A stretch of 64,000 nt of DNA from Cryptomeria japonica (GCF_030272615.1 NC_081407.1:144528897-144592896); one strand, 5' to 3'. Numbered from the stretch's first letter, positions 1 to 12,339 are shown. A program made the numbers and translations. The notes: a model not told the origin generated them from the letters alone.

Positions 1-2472
1 CTTACTGGCCCAGTTCCAAGTCAGCTCGGCAACATGTCTAGGTTGGAATTTCTGCGCATCTCTGGCAATTTTCATCTGGAGTTGGAGCATGGCTCATGGA
101 TTCGAAATTTGCGAGGCTTGCAGGTGCTCTATATGTCCCATGTGAATCTAACAGTGGGAGATGATGGTGTGGTAGAGAATGTTGCGTTCCTCACCAACCT
201 TACAGCACTTAGCATGTCTGGGCTGTCAGGTACAATTCTCTCTTCTCTTGTAAATCTCACTTCCCTCTCTCATCTCTACCTTTATGATAGTGATGTCACT
301 CCCCAACCCTTTCCCATCTGGATTTCAAACCTCACATCTTTGGTTTCCCTCTCCCTCTACAACTACAGTCTCCATGGTTCTATCCCGTCTGTTGTGTTAA
401 GTCTTCCCTACTTGAGAAACCTTGACTTGTCCTACAACCCCGATCTCAAAGTAGACCTATCCTTCATTGTGCATCATGCTTCCCAACTCAGCATCCTTTC
501 TATGAGGGATTCAAATGTGGGAGGAGTGATTCCAAATTCTATTGGGAATATGTCCTCGCTGTCCCAATTGAATCTTTGGAACAACAAAATTGAAGGCATT
601 CTTCCTCCTGCTATTGGAAATATGTCCTCATTGACCACCTTGGATCTTTCTTTTAACTCTATAATAGGCAACATTCCTTGGAGCTCATTAGGTAGACTAT
701 CAAAGTTGTTGTATCTTTTTCTCGAGTCAAACCAATTTAATGGGAACTTGCCATCTACTTTTGGTAATCTTTCATCCTTGGTTGTACTCAATCTCAATGA
801 TAACTGTTTGAGAGGTAATTTCTTACTTTCTCAACTAGAAGCTTTGTCAAAGATTAAAATATTGAGTCTTTCTAACAATTTCTTGACTATAGAAATCAAC
901 CTCAATTGGATCCCTAAATTTCAGCTCCAATTTTTGTATTTGAGTTCATGTAATATGAATGGTGATTTCCCTACTTTCATATCCACTCAATACACCATAA
1001 GGGAAATAGACATGTCCAATAATTCTTTGAGTGGAAATATTCTAGAATGGTTGTGGGACCTTACATTCTTGCAAAGGCTCAACCTCTCATATAATCAATT
1101 TGGAGGACAATTGTCCTCTAAGTTTAGTGCATTTGATGCTCAATATGTGGACTTACATAGAAATAAGTTACAGGGGAGTATTTTGGTGCCACATGCTAAT
1201 GTGGAGTTCCTTGACATGTCAGAGAATCAATTTGAGGGAATCAGTCAAAAAAGCATGAACACATATAGCTCTAGTCAACTCATATATTTGTCACTTGCAA
1301 ATAATAGAATTGGTGGTGTGTTGCCACATTCTATTTGTAAAGGTCCATATTTGGAGGTTCTAGATGTGTCAAATAACAAGTTTACAGGTAATTTCATTGG
1401 AAGTTTTGGCAATTGCTCATCAAGATTAAAGGTGTTGAATCTAGAAAAAAATATTTTGGAAGGTGAGATCAAGAGTATTGTTTGTCTTCAAACATTGAAA
1501 TTGGGAGGTAATAGACTATATGGGCCAATTCCATCATCACTTCAAAAGTGCACCTCTTTGCAGATTCTAGATTTGGGATATAATAACTTGCAAGAAAAAA
1601 TCCCAAATTGGTTAGATAAGTTGATTGATCTTCGAATTTTAGTATTGAGTTCAAATAAATTCAAGGGTGAAATTCCACCACAGTTAGCAAAACTACAACA
1701 TCTTCAAGTCTTGATTTTGTCAAATAACAATTTGTCTGGAGTTATTCCAAGTAGCTTGAGTAACTTGAAAGCAATGAAAAATCAAACAGAAAGCTCAGAT
1801 GTCCTTCAATATTCAAATTCTAGCTCAATGCCTTATTTAGATAAAATGGAAATAGTCAGCAAAGGGCAATTTCTAGAGTATGCAAAATCTTTGGCAATGG
1901 TGTGATGTCTTGATCTCTCTGACAACAACTTCTTAGGTGATATTCCTCAAGGCATTGGGTTCCTCATTGGTTTAAAATTTCTCAATTTATCAAGAAATCA
2001 TCTTAGCGGTAAAATTCCTACTTCTTTTGGAAATCTTGTGAAATTGGAGTCACTTGATATTTCAAGGAACAATATCATTGGAGTTATTCCTGGAGAGCTA
2101 CAACTTCTCACATATTTGAGTTATTTCAACATATCTTATAATAATGTATCTGGCATAATACCTATAGGAGGTCAATTTATCACATTCAGTGGTGGTTCAT
2201 TTTCAAATGATACAAATCTTTGTGGACTTTAGATCAACAAAAGTTGTTTCTCTTCTCTTTCTCCAAAGTTCACTCAAGATGAAGACATAAGTAAAGAAGA
2301 ACGGGATGAAGATGTATGGTGGGAAGTAGGGATTGGATTGAGCTTTGGCTTTGGGTTTGCAATTGTTATTGGAATATTATGTTTCAACAAAAAATGTTGT
2401 TTTAAATTCTTCAAGATCATGGATGAAATTATTTTCATTCTTGATAAAAAAGTTCAAGGAATAATATTTTAA
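1..2472 (+). pseudogene. LRR receptor-like protein (RLP1), 5' truncated by the window, two in-frame stops
   Basis: Frame 1 is open from base 1 and reads as plant extracellular leucine-rich repeats (LxxLxLxxNxxxGxIPxxL), about 25 units. A non-LRR island follows near 1820-1890, containing KGQFLEYAK. Then come the last LRRs, a cap ending NLCGL, an acidic juxtamembrane stretch (about 2276-2325), one membrane helix (about 2329-2391) and a short basic tail ending in TAA at 2470-2472. There is no kinase, so this is the RLP class (Cf-9/RLP12-like), known as cell-surface receptors in immunity or development. The frame is interrupted by TGA at 1903-1905 and TAG at 2230-2232. RLP2 has CAA at the site of the second stop, so that stop is a mutation. 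The N-terminus, signal peptide and promoter lie outside the window. Family assignment is secure; the ligand is unknown. Confidence 0.9.
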
Positions 2473-3133
2473 TAAAGATTTTCTTCCTCTTTCCATTCCC
2501 TTGAAAGAATCCCTCCCCTTATTATTGATTTTCTTATTATTTTTATATTGTTTTTATTGATAGAAATTATAATTTTAAATATCATATTAATAGTATAGAT
2601 CTATGTATAACATGCACTTACATAAATATTCAAAAGTAATTAAATTGTCTATTTTGAATTTGTCTTTTCTTTTAATTAAAATGTAGTAATGAACATTATT
2701 CCACATAAATATCTATTATGGGACCATTGTTTTTAAAATAATAGTATTGTGCACATAAACATAGATGCTTCATTAATTATGCCATGGTGGCAACAAATAA
2801 GTTTGATATATAATGCAAAGAAATTAAAATTGAAAAATTCAAGTAAAATTATTGACAATAATTAAAATGTTTACTTATCGATTAGACAAATAAAATAAGA
2901 GATACGTAACATTCAATTAATTACTTGGCAAGAATTAATTTATCTTTTTATCAACATAGATCATCAAAATTTGGTAGTTTCAAACTCTTCTTGCTCTATA
3001 AGTTAGTAGATTCAAAGTAGTTAAATTATAGTGCTTCATATTTAATTTCCATATATTTATAAATGCTTTTTTTATGTCTTTTATTATAAATCATCATGCT
3101 TTACACAAAATTTAGCTTCGACACCTATGATGA
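2473..3133. other. AT-rich 3' flank of RLP1, no gene seen
   Basis: This flank has no convincing coding sequence. Much of it matches the flank downstream of RLP2 (about 39404-39990): both share the TTAATAAAG start, a TTTTTATTGATAGAAATT block and an ACATAAATATCTATTATG block. The flank was therefore duplicated together with the receptor gene. Confidence 0.6.
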
Positions 3134-3686
3134 GAGAAGCTTATGATATCTTTGATATAAACTTCTCAGGTGATATTACTCAAGAAATAAGAGTTCTCAT
3201 CACAGGGGTTTCACTGGCTAGGTAATATTATATCACATGCATTCATATTGGGGGGTTTAATATCCCAAAAATGAGGGCACAATATATTGCCTATCGGTGA
3301 AAATAGGGGGTTTTAATTTCGGTTATGAAAAAATACAATATGGGGTGAAAATAGGGGGGTTGGGTTGTGTATTGGGAGGGGGTGACAAAAAAAGAGTTTA
3401 GGGAAATGTTTTTTGAAAATAGGGGGATTCTTTAGTATGCCATGAATGCACGTGTTGTAACCCATGTTCACCAAGTGAAGCTCTTATGGTTCTCATTGGG
3501 CTAAAATTTCTTAATTTATCAAGAAATCATCTCAGTGGAAAAATTTCTACTTCTTTTGGAAATCTTGTGATATAGAAGCACTTGATGTTTCAAGGAACAA
3601 TATTATTGGAGGTTTTTGTATATAACTACAAATTGTCACATTTTTCTTTTTTTTCAGATTGTCACATTTTAAAGCTATTTCAACAT
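3134..3686 (+). pseudogene. RLP2 remnant, LRR part (upstream piece)
   Basis: Bases 3150-3200 and 3497-3686 align with RLP1 around 1910-1985 and 1965-2135. They encode broken versions of the last two LRRs; for example LKFLNLSRNHLSGKI is recognisable from about 3500. No N-terminal LRR domain precedes it, so the copy was 5' truncated or arose by partial duplication. It is split by a MITE at 3201-3488 and then by element A at 3687. Between about 3600 and 3680 there are small frameshifts and a duplicated ATTGTCACATTTT. The C-terminal piece resumes at 39151. It is not functional. Confidence 0.85.
3201..3488. mobile_element. hAT-like MITE, 288 bp
   Basis: The insertion is flanked by an 8-bp direct repeat GTTCTCAT (3193-3200 and 3489-3496). 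The uninterrupted RLP1 sequence shows the empty site. The ends are imperfect inverted repeats: the left end starts CACAGGGGTTTCACT and the reverse complement of the right end starts CATAAGAGCTTCACT. An 8-bp duplication with CA-rich ends fits the hAT superfamily. The interior is G-rich (runs of GGGGG) and has no coding capacity. Confidence 0.75.
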
Positions 3687-4843
3687 TGTAGCATCCTAAA
3701 ATTGCAACTCTTTGCAATTTCGACTGCATTGGGTCCTTACCTTAGTGTTTGCGCCCCTTGGCCTACTTGGGACCTGATTATGCTCATGCCCCTTCCATAT
3801 TGCATCACTTTTTGACATTTTACATGCATTTGGAATTTGATCCTTGCCCCAAAATAGGGCAAGACTAGGGCATGGCACCCTTGTCCTCAATAGGACCATG
3901 GTGCCACGCCATGGTCCCCCTTGAACACATTTTCACATTTCAAATTTGAGTGGGAATTCCCTCTCTGTGTCGGCCCATGTCGAAAAATTAATCAGTTTTC
4001 TCAATGAGCAAGTATATAAAGAGGATTTCTCCTCTCATTTGAACATCATGAAGAATCAAGAAGTATTGAGCACACACATGAGATCAAGCAATCAAGCATT
4101 CAAGAAAAATTGCACATTTTCAGTCTCCCTTCAAGCCTTGGAGCAGCAATAAAGTCAAGATTCAACATTGACATGGAGATCTACATCCTATTTCATGAAA
4201 CCCTAATTCCATGTGGAGGCAAAAAAAACTTCACAAGGAGGTATCATCGTTCAATTTTTAGTCATAATTCAACATCTCCCTCAAAAGGAGATCCTTTCCT
4301 TTCAATCATTTCAATTTCATGTTTAATTCCAAAACTAGGGTTTGACCTAAGGCAAGCCCCTATTCCCAACCTATTTCTCTTTTTGTTTGTGTGCAGGAAA
4401 TAGGTACAGAGTTGTACTCTTCATAATAAGCTTCATTCACAGAGACAAATCAACCCTTTTTGACGTGCAAAAAGTTTGGAGGATCGTGGTGCCACGTCTT
4501 AGTCCTATCTTTTTAGGTGCTTTTTCGAGGGTTAGATCTTACTCAGCTTATACTACTCAATTCCAGTTGCCTAGCTCAATCATGCATCTATAACTCATTG
4601 TTTTCTTAGTTTTACCTTCATTTTTTAACAATTTACCCTAATTCAACATTTCAACATACAAAAGAGAGGAAAAACCCCACAATAATCAATCAATCCATTT
4701 AATATGCAGTCCTTAATCTGATTTGTGACCGAATCTAGTAGATTCCCTTCCCTCTTTTGAATGTAAAGGGTTTGTAAGAAAAAATGATTTGGTGATTTCT
4801 CCCTTCTATGTTGCTAATTGCCAAATAAAATTTCCCCTCTATA
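3687..4843 (+). repeat. 5' LTR of element A
   Basis: It begins TGTAGCATCCTAAAATTG and ends CCCCTCTATA (ancestral CA mutated). It pairs with 37977-39150. A TATA box lies at 4013-4020. The U3 region holds TGGCACC/GGTGCCA-type inverted blocks near 3860-3915. The U5 region contains a telo-box AAACCCTAA at 4198-4206. Confidence 0.9.
4013..4020 (+). promoter_or_regulatory. TATA box of element A 5' LTR
   Basis: TATATAAA follows the motif GCAAG. The same block (CAAGTATATAAAGAGGATT) occurs in the 3' LTR at 38318-38325, in B at 7498-7505 and in J at 58861-58868. Conservation across the LTRs supports a retrotransposon promoter. Confidence 0.65.
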
Positions 4844-5876
4844 TTTTGGTGAACTTGACATGTCCTATGCTTACTTCTGATTTTTGTTTTTAGATTTGAG
4901 TGTGTATGCAATTTAAAATTCAAATTTTCATTTACAAGTTTGGTTTCCTTGCAAATTTGAAAAATTTAGAGGTTAATTTCATTAAAACCCTAATTTTTAA
5001 TTTTCAAAATTGATCTTGTGAATTGCATAATTCGGGTTAATTATTTTAGATCTGAGTGCTATTCAATTTCAAAATTCAAATTTTCACTTGCAAGTCAAAT
5101 TTCACATTTAAATTTTAAAATTAAGTGGTTAATTGCAAAAACCCTATTTTTCAATTTTTTTTAAATTGATCTTGTGGGTTGTATAAATTTTGAATTTTTC
5201 ATTTTAGAGTGGCTTCAAATTCAAATTTGCAATCTTGGATAAAATTTCAAATTTCAAATTTAAATTGTAAAGCTAAGTGGCTAACTAAAAAAGCCCTATT
5301 TTTTAAATTTCAATTAACCTTGTGCATTTCCCAATTTTGGATTCATCATTTCAACTTCACCCTTGGATCTTTTAAAAAAAAAAAAGTTCTTTTTACAAGG
5401 CCCTAATTTTAAATTTCTTGTGGACAATTTCAAATTTAAATTTTAAAATTAAGTGGTTAGTTAAAAGAGCCCTAATTTTTAGATTTAAATTGATTTTCAA
5501 ATTCCAACATCACTTTATAAATTTAAATTCAAAATTAAGTGGTTCTTACTTACAAGGTCCTAATTTTAAATTTAAATTTTCTTTAAATCTTTTTCAATCT
5601 AAATTTTTAAAAATTAAGAGGTTATTTTTAACCTAGTTTTAAATTTGAATTTTTATCTCCTAGTGGGTAATTTTAATTTTAAATTAAGAGGTTATTTTAG
5701 CAAAGCCCTAATTTTAAATTTAAATTTCTTAGGAGGTTGAAAAAATCATCCTTCATCTTTTCAATAAATTTGCTTATTTAATTGAGTAATCATTTTTTCT
5801 AAAATTTTGCATTATTCAATTACTTTGCAAATTTCAAATTTCAAATTTCAAATTTCCAATGTCCCTCCCTTAGTGC
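4844..5876 (+). other. Primer-binding region and AT-rich repetitive leader of element A
   Basis: The sequence after the LTR (TTTTGGTGAACTTGACA) corresponds to TTTTGGTGAACCCGATG in B, the expected primer-binding position; the tRNA was not identified. The next kilobase is built of degenerate repeats in which TTAAGTGGTTA (or TTAAGAGGTTA) precedes a CCCTAATTTTTAAATTT block, about seven times. A telo-box AAACCCTAA lies at 4985-4993. The reading frames here are low-complexity and not genes. Confidence 0.7.
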
Positions 5877-7181
5877 ATGAGTTTTATTACTATTAGTACA
5901 ACCTATAATATCCCTGTGAGAAGAAGTTATAGAATTAAGGCTTCCCAAGGTTTAATTACCAAGGAGATGGAGCCTAATTTGATTAACTTATTCCATGAGG
6001 ATGTTGGTGGTTCTAGCAATCCTACAAATGTTCCTTTATCTCCATTCTTTAGATAATTCTCATGATGTGGATGAATCACTAACTAGGTTTTTCATTGACC
6101 AATTGGAGAATATTGACAATCAATTTGAAAATCTTCAACAATGGATGAGTCAACAATACTTGGAAAGTGAAGCTCTCCCATTAATTGAAGGATTAAAAAG
6201 AATGGTTCAAAGTGATAAACTTGGTGTTGATATCTTGTGTGGTATTGCTCATATTGTTGATTCTAATATTATGCTTGTGAAGATTTGTGTTGAAGTCCTT
6301 GGTTATACACAACCTCCTAGTCAAGTTAATCACTCCATTCCCTTGACTACCCCTATGGTTTGTGTTCCCACTTTTATCTCCAACATCATAGCTACTTCTA
6401 CTCAAAATGTCATACCTACAGGTGTTAGTCAAGTGGGAAAATCCTCTAATCATAATTCTTCCATCCCTTCTCAAATGATTCTTCCATTTGTTACCCAATC
6501 TTCTCCCACACCTACCTATCATAGCATTTTGCCTCCTTATTCTCAACCCCCGCCTTCCTATAACAACATCCCTTCTTATTATCAACCCCCTCCTTCATTC
6601 AACAATATTACTCCTTCTCAATCCAACATGTCCAATTTCAATCCTTCTACCAAAGCTACCATCGATAGTTTATCCCAAACAGTGTCTTCCTTAAAAAAAC
6701 AAATAGCTTCCATGAATCAATTTAAGTATAATATGCGCACATTTGATGTAGCGAGCCCATTATCCAATGACATTGTCTGAGCTATCGCTCCTAAACATAT
6801 GGAAGTCCCTCAATTGGAGCTTTATAATGAAAAAGGTAATCCCTTGACTCATGTGAAAACATTTCAAACTTTGTGTAGTGACTTTTCTCATGACCTAAGA
6901 ATGTTGGCTAAATTGTTTACTAGAACATTAAGGGATAAAGCCTTGCAATGGTATTGTTCTTTGCCTCCTTATTCTATTACTTCTTTTCAACAATTGCCTA
7001 ATGCTTTTATTCAACAATTTCACAATAATATTGGTCTTAAAATCACTTTATTGATTTGATGCATTGTAAGCAAGGTGTTAAAGAAAGAGTGATTTATTTT
7101 ATTGGTAGATATAAGAATTTGTATTATCAAATTTCTTTTCTTGTGCCTGATCAAGATATTCAAATAATTTTTATTTCTAAT
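5877..7181 (+). pseudogene. Element A gag, N-terminal part
   Basis: The likely start ATG at 5877 matches the element B start at 9479 (MSFTTIS-like). A one-base change near 6035 shifts the frame, and the long frame then runs from about 5995 to 6780. It encodes an acidic N-terminus and a Pro/Ser/Asn-rich linker (PPYSQPPPSYNN). The Retrotrans_gag domain follows (about 6799-7180, RTLRDKALQWYCSLPPYSI). TGA at 6778-6780 and a one-base deletion near 7045 break it further. Coding is cut at 7181 by element B and resumes at 29488. The product would be a capsid-like protein that assembles around element RNA. The family call rests on the W-C-LPP-S-F pattern shared with plant Ty3/gypsy gag. Confidence 0.8.
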
Positions 7182-8363
7182 TGTAACTTCCTAAAATTGC
7201 ACTCCTCACAATTTTCAACTGCATTTGGATCTTCGCCTTAGTGTTTGCGCCCCTCGGCCTTATTGGAGACTTGAATATGCTCATGCACACCAAAAACACC
7301 TTACAATTCAGTAATATACTCAAGAGCTACCTTGATCCTACCCCAAAATAGGGCAAGACCAGGGCGTGGCGCCTTGGGACCCCTTAATTGGGGCCTATCT
7401 TGATCCCCTCCCTTGGACCTAACTCAAATTTGAAGCGGGAAAATCCCCCATATGTTGGCTCAAGTCAGAAAATTAGTCAAGTAATCCTATTGGCAAGTAT
7501 ATAAGAGAGATTTCCCCTCTCATTTGACAAGAACATGGAATTTAATCCATCTATCAAGCATTCAATAGATCAAGCATTCAATTATTCAAGAGCAATTGAG
7601 CATTTTCAATATTCCTTCAAGCTTTGGAGAAGCAATAGAGTCAAGATTTCAAGTATTGAAGAGGAGATCATTATTCTACTTCAAGAAATCATAATTCCAT
7701 GTGGAGGCAAGCAAAACTTCACAAGGAGGTATAAGCATTTCATTTTCAAACAATTCAATATCCCCTTAAAGAGGAGGATTTCTACTTTCAGTCCTTTCAT
7801 TTACATTATTTCAACCACTTATTTAATTCCAAAATTGGGGTTTGACCTAATGGTAAACCCCTATTCCTAACACATTTGTCTTTCTTTCTATGTGTAGGAA
7901 ACATGTGCACAACAATACTTCTGGAATTAGGCTTTATTCATAGAGATAGAAAAACCCTTTTCAACGTGTAAAAAGTTCAGAGGATCGATTGGAGGGCGCC
8001 CCTGTCTGGACACACGGTCCCTACAACTTTTGCCCAATTTCGCAGAGCAGTTCCAAATCATCTGAAACTTGTCTAATCCAGGTGCACAACTGAATCTCAA
8101 ATCTATAGCTCTCTATTTTCGCATACTTCATCATTATTTTCAGCACTTTGCCTTAATTCAATTAATCAACTTACAAAAGAGGGTCATTACATTCCAATTT
8201 CAACCAATCTACTTAGTATTCAGTCCTTGCATCCTTTGGGATTGGATCTAGTAGATTCATCCCCCTCTTATGAATGTAATGCTTCCTAAAGTGAAAATTG
8301 AGCTTAGTGAATCTCCCCTTTTCCCATGGAGAATTGGCTAAGCTCCCAATTTTTCACTTTACA
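7182..8363 (+). repeat. 5' LTR of element B
   Basis: It begins TGTAACTTCCTAAAATTGC and ends CACTTTACA. Its partner is 28291-29487. It is related to the LTRs of A and J (shared CCTAAAATTGC start, TATATAA block, CATGTGGAGGCAA block and a TTTGAATGTAA block), but has its own U3. Confidence 0.9.
7498..7505 (+). promoter_or_regulatory. TATA box of element B 5' LTR
   Basis: TATATAAG lies in the conserved context GGCAAG-TATATAAG-AGAGATTTCCCCTC. The 3' LTR copy has decayed to GTATGTAAG (about 28624). Confidence 0.6.
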
Positions 8364-9478
8364 TTTTGGTGAACCCGATGCCTTACACCCTTAATTTTTA
8401 TTTTTATTTTTAACTCTGAGTGTATGCAATTTAAAATAGAAATTTTCATTTACAAGTTTAATTTCCTTGCAATTTTTAAAAATTTAGAGGTTGAATTCAC
8501 AAAAAACCTTTTTAGATTCAAAATTGAGCTTGTCATTTATCAAAATTGGATTGATTGTTTCAGATTTGAGAACTCTTCAATTTTGCAATTCAAGTTTTCA
8601 TTTACACAATCAATTTTTAAAAAAATTAAAATTAAGCAGCTAAATCACAAAACCCTAATTTTTAATTTTAAAATTGACCTTGTGAATTGTGAGATCTTGA
8701 ATTAATTTAGGTCTTTGCTTCAATTTCAAAATTCATTTTCCCTCCTTGCAACATTCAAATTTTCAAATTTAAAAAATTAAAATTAAGTGGTTTATGCAAC
8801 AAACCCTAATTTTTAAAATTAAATTAATCTTGTGCAATTTCAAATTTTCTTTTAAGCATTTTATTGGCTCAATTAAATCTAAAACATTTTTTAACCCTTA
8901 TAAACATCATAAAAGTCGACCCTTAAGTGTGCCCTTTTTGTTGTTCTTTCAATTAATCATTTTATCAAACATCCTAAGTGTGTCCTATTTTGACCTTCAA
9001 GGCTTATTTTCGCATATCTAGACATCTCCAATTCCCATATCCTTCTAGAATTCGCATTAAAATCATAATATCTTGCTTCCCCAAAAATTTTGTAAAAAGT
9101 TGGTCGGATCGTGCTACTACCACCTTGGTCCTGACTTTTCCTGCTCAAATGTCGGGAGCCTATTTTGATTGTATTTTGCTGCATAATTCTAGAGATTTGT
9201 GAAATTTTCTTGATTTTAAGTCACCCTAAGGTCGAAAATTTCTTCAATATTTCAACATTTCAAAATTTTAATTAAGAGGTTAGATTTGGACAACCCTAAT
9301 TTTGATTTTCCCTCCTTTCAAAATTTTAAAATTAAGAGGTTATTTTCAGCCCTAATTTTAATCTCAACTTTCTATCTTCTAGGGGATAATTTCAAATTTA
9401 ATTTAAGAGGTTATTCTAACAAATCCCTAATTCTAAATTTCAAATTCCTAGGAGATTGCATTGCTCTTTCCATAGTAC
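8364..9478 (+). other. Primer-binding region and AT-rich leader of element B
   Basis: TTTTGGTGAACCCGATGCC follows the LTR at the primer-binding position. The leader repeats the design of element A, with recurrent AATTAAG(T/C)GG and CCCTAATTTT blocks. Exact telo-boxes AAACCCTAA lie at 8650-8658 and 8801-8809. There is a non-repetitive patch at 8880-9230. No gene is seen. Confidence 0.65.
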
Positions 9479-11560
9479 ATGAGTTTTACTACTATTAGTC
9501 CTACCTATAGTATCATCGTTAGGAGAAGTTGCAGAATTAAGGCTGCCCAAGGTTTAATTACCGAGGAAAAGAAGCCTAATTTGGCTAGCTTTTTCAATGA
9601 GGATATTGGTGCTTCTTCTAATCCTACAGATATTCTTGTGTATCCTCTTGATAATTCTCATAATGAGGAGGAATCACTAACTAGGGTATCCATTGATCCA
9701 TTAGCGAAGATGGACAATCAATTTGACAATGTTCAACAATGGATGAGTCAAGAATACCCAAAAAGTGAAGCTCACCCATTGATTGAAGGATTAAAAAGAA
9801 TGATTCAAAGTGATAAACATGGTGTTGATATCTTGCATGGTATTTCTCATATTTTTTATTCTAATATCATTCCTATGAAGAGTTGTGCTGAAAACCTAGG
9901 TTATACACAACCTCCTAGTTAATTTAATCATTCCATTTCTTTGACAACTCTTATGACTAGTGTTCCTACCTTCACATCAAACATCATGGCTACCTCTACA
10001 CAAAATGTTATACCTATGGATTTTAGTCATGGGGGAAATACCTCTTCTTTCATTTCTCCTACCATGATTGTTCCCCTTGTTACCCAATCACATTCACCAC
10101 CTATAAATGTTAGTCAAGGGGGCAACTCCTTGAATCATAATTCCTTTATTCCTCCTATGAGTCTTCCATGTGTTACCCAATCTTCTCCATTACCTACTTA
10201 TCATAGTGTCCCACCTCCTTATTCTCAATCTCTTCCTTCATTCAATAATATTACTCCACCCTCTCAATCCAACATGTCTAATTTGAACCCTTCTCTTGAA
10301 GCTACAATCAATAGTCTAGCCCAAACATTATCTTCCTTACAACAACAAATAGCTTCAATGAATCAATCCAAATATAATGTGCCCACATTTGATGTAGTGA
10401 GCCCATTATCCAATGACATTGTTAAAGTTGTCCCTCCTAAACATGTAGAAGTCCCTCAATTGGAACTTTATAATGGAAAAGGTGATCCCTTAACTCATGT
10501 TAAAACATTCCAAATTTTGTGTAGTGACTTTTGTCATGATCAAAGGTTGTTAGAAAAATTGTATACTAGAACATTAAGGGATAGAGCTTTGCAATGGTAT
10601 TGTTCTTTTCCTCCTTATTCTATTACTTCTTTTCAACAACTAGCTAATGCTTTTATTCAACAATTTCACAATAACATTGCTTCTAAAGTTACTTTGACTG
10701 ATTTGATGCATTGTAAACAAGGAGTTAAAGAAAAAGTGACTGATTTTATTGGTAGATATAAGCATTCGTATTCTCAGATTTCTTTTCCTATGCCTGATAA
10801 AGATATTCAAAATATCTTTATTTTTATTTTACAAAAATATATTAGGGATAAACTTCTCTTAACTGAGTTTATTTCCTTTCTGCAGTTGTGCACAATACTT
10901 CACAATTATCAACTGATTGTGAGTCAATTGGTATTACAACCATCTCCTTCCATGACTTCAAGTGATAAGGGTGATAGTGCTCAACAACCATTTGTGAAGT
11001 TCAAACCAAACAAAGGATTCATGAAATTCAATGACATCAACAGAAACACTCAAGTAACAACCACTATAGGGGTGCCTCCTTTGTCTAAATTCTTTAAAAA
11101 AGAAAAAGAGTTTACTCCTTTGAATGAATCTTTGCATAGAATTATGTCTCATTTAATAAAAAGGAATGTGTTAAAACTTCCCCAAATCAAACCAATCGAT
11201 CCATGTAAGACAACTTCACCTTACTTTGATGCTAGATCTTTTTGTCAATATCATCGTCAGCTTCGTCATGGTACTGAAAAGTGTTTTTCATTGTGAAGTA
11301 AGATTCAAGAATTGACTGATAACAATACCATATTTGTGGCAAGTGTGAATGATAAAGGAAACAAATCCGTAGCTCTTCCTAATCAAAACCTTCAGATTTT
11401 CACTGATCCTTTACCTTCCCATTCCACTAATGTGATTGAGACTAATCATCTTACTTTCTCTCCCAATGGTGTTGGCCTTGAAACTAATAATGTGGTGAAC
11501 CTTGTAGATCAACAAGAACCTCCTAAGAATTTGTGCATAATATTTGATCCTAGTGAGACC
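9479..11560 (+). pseudogene. Element B gag, upstream part
   Basis: The ATG at 9479 opens a single frame running to 11560 with two stops. TAA at 9920-9922 falls where A has CAA. TGA at 11294-11296 falls where A has AGA. In order it encodes a basic N-terminus (IIVRRSCRIKAAQG), an acidic segment, a long Pro/Ser/Thr/Asn/Gln-rich linker (about 9941-10340) and a Retrotrans_gag domain (about 10440-10900, RDRALQWYCSFPPYSI). A CCHC-like knuckle follows (about 11243-11293, CQYHRQLRHGTEKC). The frame is interrupted by element C within SETIE-like coding and resumes at 23975. It is a good template for the family because it is the least damaged N-terminal half. Confidence 0.85.
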
Positions 11561-12213
11561 TATAGACACTTAAAAATAATTATTTTGATTATTTTTAATT
11601 CCTCACATAATTAATTAATTAATTATGTTAATTCATATTCTCCTCAATATTAATTATAATTAATATTGTCACTATGGTATGTGATTGATTTATTTAATAA
11701 ATCAATCCCCCTCTTTATTCTTCTAAAAATTAAATCTTCACAAATACTCCCTTTGGCTAATTAATTTCAATTAATTAGTTAACCTACATGATTCCTACAA
11801 ATCATCTTCCTAATTCATCATTAACCTAATAAAGTCTTCTAGGAACTCCCTAAACCCACTTAACATTATTCTTCTAATTTTTAATTCCCCCCACTCATTC
11901 TTTCTCCTAGTCAAATCCTCCTACAAATCCTATCTCACCTAACCTTTCCTCTAATCCTCCTCCTAATGAGTTGCTAGTGACTAATTATCACGATTAGTCA
12001 CAAAGTCAACCCCCCTTGTCCCTTCCATCCAACCACTATCCTTAAATGCTCTTTTCCTAGGTGAATGTGATATTTTCAAAATCCCACATTCCTCTAGGTA
12101 TCTCCTCTCCCAAGGAATTTTTAATTCCTTCTTATTCCTCCAATCCCCATGATCATCCCTTTTTGGAGAATTTTAAATTCCTCCTCCCCATTCTTCAAGG
12201 AATGTCCCATCCC

Positions 12214-12339
12214 TTGCTCTTCTCAAGGCACCTTGGGAAGTCTTCTCAATGCACCTTTCTCTTCTCAAGGCACCTTGGGAAGTCTTCCTAATGCACCTTG
12301 CTCTTCTTAAGGCACATTGGGAAGTCTTTCCAATGCACC
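12214..12339 (+). repeat. Three tandem 42-bp units in the 5' LTR of C
   Basis: The units start at 12214, 12256 and 12298. Each contains CTCTTCT(C/T)AAGGCAC then TTGGGAAGTCTT and ends ATGCACC. The 3' LTR has a single unit (about 23367-23408). The LTRs were identical at integration, so this is expansion or contraction after insertion, or mixing of templates before it. Confidence 0.85.

Noticed and set aside
6193-6585. 130-codon minus-strand frame over element A gag
   Set aside because: Shadow of the Pro/Ser-rich linker; the plus frame has the homologue in B.
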